Source: Propionibacterium sp. (GTDB lineage: Bacteria > Actinomycetota > Actinomycetes > Propionibacteriales > Propionibacteriaceae). Taken from it: a stretch of DNA of 15,783 nucleotides. Under the pieces are notes generated by a model. It ran no database searches and had not been told where the DNA came from. It was given only the letters and a program-made list of their open reading frames with translations. This document shows positions 12,987-15,783 of the stretch, one piece after another; position 1 is the first letter of the stretch, and each line of letters begins with the position of its first letter. Made by a program: the position numbers and the translations under genes. The stretch is taken from NCBI GenBank assembly GCA_012837465.1, contig DURG01000299.1, positions 1 through 15,783 on the forward strand, in the 5' to 3' direction.

Positions 12987-15783
12987 ATGTACCTGAAGAA
13001 GCTCACCCTCCGGGGCTTCAAGTCCTTCGCGTCAGCCACGACGCTGGTCTTCGAGCCCGGCATCACCTGCGTCGTCGGGCCCAACGGGTCCGGCAAGTCC
13101 AACGTGGTCGACGCGCTCAGCTGGGTGATGGGTGAGCAGGGTGCCAAGACGCTGCGCGGCGGCAAGATGGAAGACGTCATCTTCGCCGGCACCGCCAAGC
13201 GGGCCCCGCTCGGCCGCGCCGAGGTGGAGCTCACCATCGACAACACCGACGGCGCCTTGCCCATCGAGTACGCCGAGGTGACGATCACCCGCACCATGTT
13301 CCGCTCGGGTGGCTCCGAGTACGCCATCAACGGCACCCCCGCGCGCCTGCTCGACGTGCAGGAACTGCTCAGCGATTCGGGCATCGGCCGCGAGATGCAC
13401 GTCATCGTCGGGCAGGGCCAGCTCGACGCGATCCTCCAGGCCACGCCCGAATCCCGCCGCGGCTTCATCGAGGAGGCCGCCGGCGTCCTCAAGCACCGCA
13501 AGCGCAAGGAGAAGGCGCTACGGAAGCTCGAATCCACCAATGCCAACCTGGAGCGCCTCCAAGATCTGGTCGGAGAGTTGCAGCGCCAGCTGAAACCCCT
13601 CGGCCGCCAGGCCCAGGCTGCTCGCAAGGCCGCCGTCATCCAGGCCGAACTGCGCGACGCCAAGGCCCGCCTCCTGGCCGACGACCTCTCCGCAGCGCAG
13701 GCCAAGCTGAAGGCCGAGCTTGCCGACGAGGCAGCCGCCGAGGCCGCGAAGGCCCGCGCCGAGCAGGCCGTCGCCGATGCGCAGACGGCAGAGGAGGCGG
13801 CCGAGCGCCGGCTCCGTGCCGCCGCGGCAGACTTCGACGCGGCCCAGGAGCAGTGGTACGCGCTGGCCGGGCTCCGCGAGCGGGTCACCACCACCATCTC
13901 GATCTCCGCCGAGCGCATGCGGGCGGGAGAGAATCAACCCATGCTCGACGTCGGCGGCCGCGACCCCGAGGCGCTCGAGGCAGAGGCGGCCGACGTGCGG
14001 GTCAAGGAGCAGGGCCTGCGCCGGGAGGCCGAGGCCGCCAACGAGGCGCTCACCGATGCCACGCTGCGCCGCAACGGCGCCGAGCAGCAGCACGCCGCCG
14101 CGGAGCAGGCCTACAGCTCCGCGCTGCGTGCCATCGCCGACCGCCGCGAGGGCCTCGCCCGCCTGACCGGACGGGTCAACTCCATCAAGTCCCGCCTCGA
14201 AGCCTCCGACGAGGAGATCGCCCGCCTCGACGCCCGCCGCGGCGAGGCCCTCACCCGCGCCGAGGACGCGGCCTCCAAATACCACCAGACCGAATCCTCA
14301 CTGGCGGGCCTCGGCGCGTCCGAACACGACCTCGACGCCGACTACGAGCGCGCCGCCGCCGCACTGGAGGCCCTGGAGGCGAAGGCCACCGAACTGCGCG
14401 CGCAGGAGGCCGACGTGGCCAAGCGGCGCGCCGGGCTCAGCGCCCGCGTCGAGGCCCTCCGCTTGCTGACCCAGCGCAAGGACGGCTCGGCAGATCTGCT
14501 TGACTCCGGCCGGGCCGACGTCGTGGGCCGCCTGAGCGACCTGCTCACCGTCGAGCATGGCTGGGAGGCCGCCGTCTCCGCCGCGCTACGCGGCCTGGCC
14601 GAGGCCGTCGTCGTGCAGGGCCTCGACGGCGCCCTGTCCGCCGCGCGCTACATGGCGGACCAGGACCTCGGGCGGGCGCCCCTCGTCGTGGCAGGCACGT
14701 TGGTTGAGCCGGCCGCCTCCGACCCTTCGATACGTTCGCTCGTTCCTCACGAACACTCAGGGCGACGGCTTGCGAGGAGCGATGCCGCGTCGAAACCCGA
14801 TGAGCTCACCAGCATCCTCCACCACGTCACCGCCCCCGATCACCTGGTGGGCGCGCTCGAGCGGCTCCTCGGCGACACCGTCGTGGTGGAGACACCCGAG
14901 GACGCGGCGCGAGTTGCGGCCGAACACCCGGACCTCGTGGTCGTGACGCGTGCCGGCGACCTCTACTCCTCGTGGCTGGTGGAGGGCGGCACCGCCGCCG
15001 CGCCGTCGCTGCTCGAGGTACAGGCCCGGCTCACCGAGGCGGAGGAGGCCCTCACCGCAGCCGGCCACGAATCCGACCGGCTCAAGTTTGCCGCAGACGA
15101 GCTTGAGGAAGGACTCGAAGCCGCCCGGCAGGACGAGGCCGACGCCTTGGCCGCGCTGCACGACTCCGACGCGCAACTGGCCGCCGTCGCCGACCAGTTG
15201 GGCTCGTTCCGGCAGTCGCAGGCCGCAGCCACCAAGGACGCCGAACGACTGGCCGAGGCCATCGAGGCCGCCCGCTCGGCCCGCACCCGCGACGAGGAAC
15301 AACTCGCCGAGCTGACCGCTCGGCTGGAGGCCGCGTCGACCGAGGAGGACGTCGCTGAGCCGGATCCCACCGAACGCGACGAGAAGGCCACCGAGGCCCG
15401 CCGCGCCCGCCAGTCGGAGATGGACGCGCGGCTGGCGCTGCGCTCGATCGAGGAGCAGATCAAGGCGATCGCCGGCCGGTCGGAGTCGCTCATGCGTGCC
15501 GCGCAGCACGAACGCCAATCGCGGGCCAAGGCCCGCCAGCGCGCGGAACACCTCCGCCGCGAGGGCGAGGTCGCCAAGGTGGTCCACGACGCCGCCCAGC
15601 TACTGGCCGAGCGCGTGGAGACCACCCGCCAGAAGGCCGCCGCCCAGCGCGATGCGGCGGACCAGGCGCGCCGCGAGGCCGAATCCGGCACCACCCAGGC
15701 ACGCCACGCGTCGAAGGCCGCGGCGCAGCGCCTCGACGAAATCGTGCGCGGCGCGCACCGCGACGAGATGGTGCGCATCGAGC
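12987..15783 (+). CDS. smc: Chromosome segregation ATPase SMC, 3'-truncated by the window edge
   Basis: SMC forms the ring-shaped condensin that compacts and segregates the chromosome with ScpA and ScpB. 932 codons are visible without a stop; the C-terminal ATPase half with signature motif and Walker B lies beyond the window. MYLKKLTLRGFKSFA and Walker A GPNGSGKS (residues 31-38) open the head, followed by GGKMEDVIFAGT and VGQGQLDAIL. A long Ala/Glu/Arg-rich coiled coil runs from about 165 to 500. The hinge spans roughly 505-680, and the returning coil follows. Residues about 573-604 in the hinge come from a repeat-like 99-nt segment (14702-14800) with unusual codons, including ATA. The frame stays open throughout. 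ATG 12987 lies 1 nt after gtrA with only a distant Shine-Dalgarno, suggesting coupling. Confidence 0.95.
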   Translation, partial: MYLKKLTLRGFKSFASATTLVFEPGITCVVGPNGSGKSNVVDALSWVMGEQGAKTLRGGKMEDVIFAGTAKRAPLGRAEVELTIDNTDGALPIEYAEVTITRTMFRSGGSEYAINGTPARLLDVQELLSDSGIGREMHVIVGQGQLDAILQATPESRRGFIEEAAGVLKHRKRKEKALRKLESTNANLERLQDLVGELQRQLKPLGRQAQAARKAAVIQAELRDAKARLLADDLSAAQAKLKAELADEAAAEAAKARAEQAVADAQTAEEAAERRLRAAAADFDAAQEQWYALAGLRERVTTTISISAERMRAGENQPMLDVGGRDPEALEAEAADVRVKEQGLRREAEAANEALTDATLRRNGAEQQHAAAEQAYSSALRAIADRREGLARLTGRVNSIKSRLEASDEEIARLDARRGEALTRAEDAASKYHQTESSLAGLGASEHDLDADYERAAAALEALEAKATELRAQEADVAKRRAGLSARVEALRLLTQRKDGSADLLDSGRADVVGRLSDLLTVEHGWEAAVSAALRGLAEAVVVQGLDGALSAARYMADQDLGRAPLVVAGTLVEPAASDPSIRSLVPHEHSGRRLARSDAASKPDELTSILHHVTAPDHLVGALERLLGDTVVVETPEDAARVAAEHPDLVVVTRAGDLYSSWLVEGGTAAAPSLLEVQARLTEAEEALTAAGHESDRLKFAADELEEGLEAARQDEADALAALHDSDAQLAAVADQLGSFRQSQAAATKDAERLAEAIEAARSARTRDEEQLAELTARLEAASTEEDVAEPDPTERDEKATEARRARQSEMDARLALRSIEEQIKAIAGRSESLMRAAQHERQSRAKARQRAEHLRREGEVAKVVHDAAQLLAERVETTRQKAAAQRDAADQARREAESGTTQARHASKAAAQRLDEIVRGAHRDEMVRIE
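14702..14800 (+). repeat. In-frame repeat-like insertion in the smc hinge region
   Basis: The segment opens with GGTTGAGCCG and closes with CGAAACCCGA, the same ends found at 6996-7022. Inside, TTCGATACG...TTCCTC (14726-14748) and GAGGAG...GTCGAA (14774-14794) form an imperfect inverted repeat. GTTCG and CGAAC form a smaller hairpin (14734-14754). Base composition is less GC-rich than the surrounding gene. The length is 99 nt (33 codons) without a stop in the smc frame. The encoded stretch (LVEPAASDPSIRSLVPHEHS and onward) does not resemble SMC hinge sequence, which resumes near DELTSILHHV. I see no target duplication and no transposase. It resembles dispersed REP- or MITE-like palindromes of actinobacteria. 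Confidence 0.65.

Noticed and set aside
14702..14800. Frameshift or pseudogene explanation for the odd smc segment
   Set aside because: The frame is the same on both sides, no stop occurs, and recognisable hinge and coiled-coil sequence continues to the window edge.
1..15783. CRISPR arrays, tRNA or rRNA genes, prophage, transposase, toxin-antitoxin or defence genes
   Set aside because: No spaced direct-repeat array, cloverleaf, integrase or toxin-like gene was found on either strand.

Overview
The window is a high-GC chromosomal segment from an actinobacterium. A member of the Propionibacteriaceae or a close relative is my best guess, but no rRNA is present to settle it. The evidence is the RNase E with acidic and arginine-rich N-terminal blocks, Zn-type L28 and L32 proteins, frequent GTG starts, TAnnnT -10 boxes and the order DUF177-rpmF-rnc-mutM-smc. 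Nearly all of it is protein coding. The longest gene-free stretch is 169 bp (7002-7170), and there are no rRNA, tRNA, CRISPR, prophage or transposase genes.

Layout. Positions 3-2162 hold the 3' part of an RNase E/G gene whose start lies outside the window. Ribosomal protein L28 (rpmB) follows behind its own promoter and leader hairpin. A strong bidirectional terminator separates it from a convergent MFS exporter-like gene on the minus strand. A 46-bp divergent region then leads into recG-rsmD-coaD, a tight operon of fork-repair helicase, 16S rRNA methyltransferase and coenzyme A biosynthesis. Next is a three-gene TRAP transporter (dctP, dctQ, dctM) for an organic acid, joined by stop/start overlaps. 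The last block is DUF177 (yceD), rpmF (L32), rnc (RNase III), mutM (Fpg glycosylase), a GtrA-family membrane protein and the first 932 codons of smc, which runs off the right edge.

How the genes relate. Most are housekeeping: RNA processing (RNase E, RNase III, RsmD), ribosome assembly (L28, L32, DUF177), DNA repair and chromosome organisation (RecG, MutM, SMC) and CoA synthesis. The MFS gene, the TRAP operon and gtrA look like accessory genes set between conserved neighbours.

The most unusual signal is a repeat-like element. A 99-nt segment (14702-14800) lies in frame in the SMC hinge-coding region. It starts and ends with the same 10-mers that bracket a 27-nt segment at the 3' end of coaD (6996-7022). 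In coaD this sequence supplies the stop codon; in smc it is read through as about 32 extra residues. I found no new multi-gene defence or mobile system.
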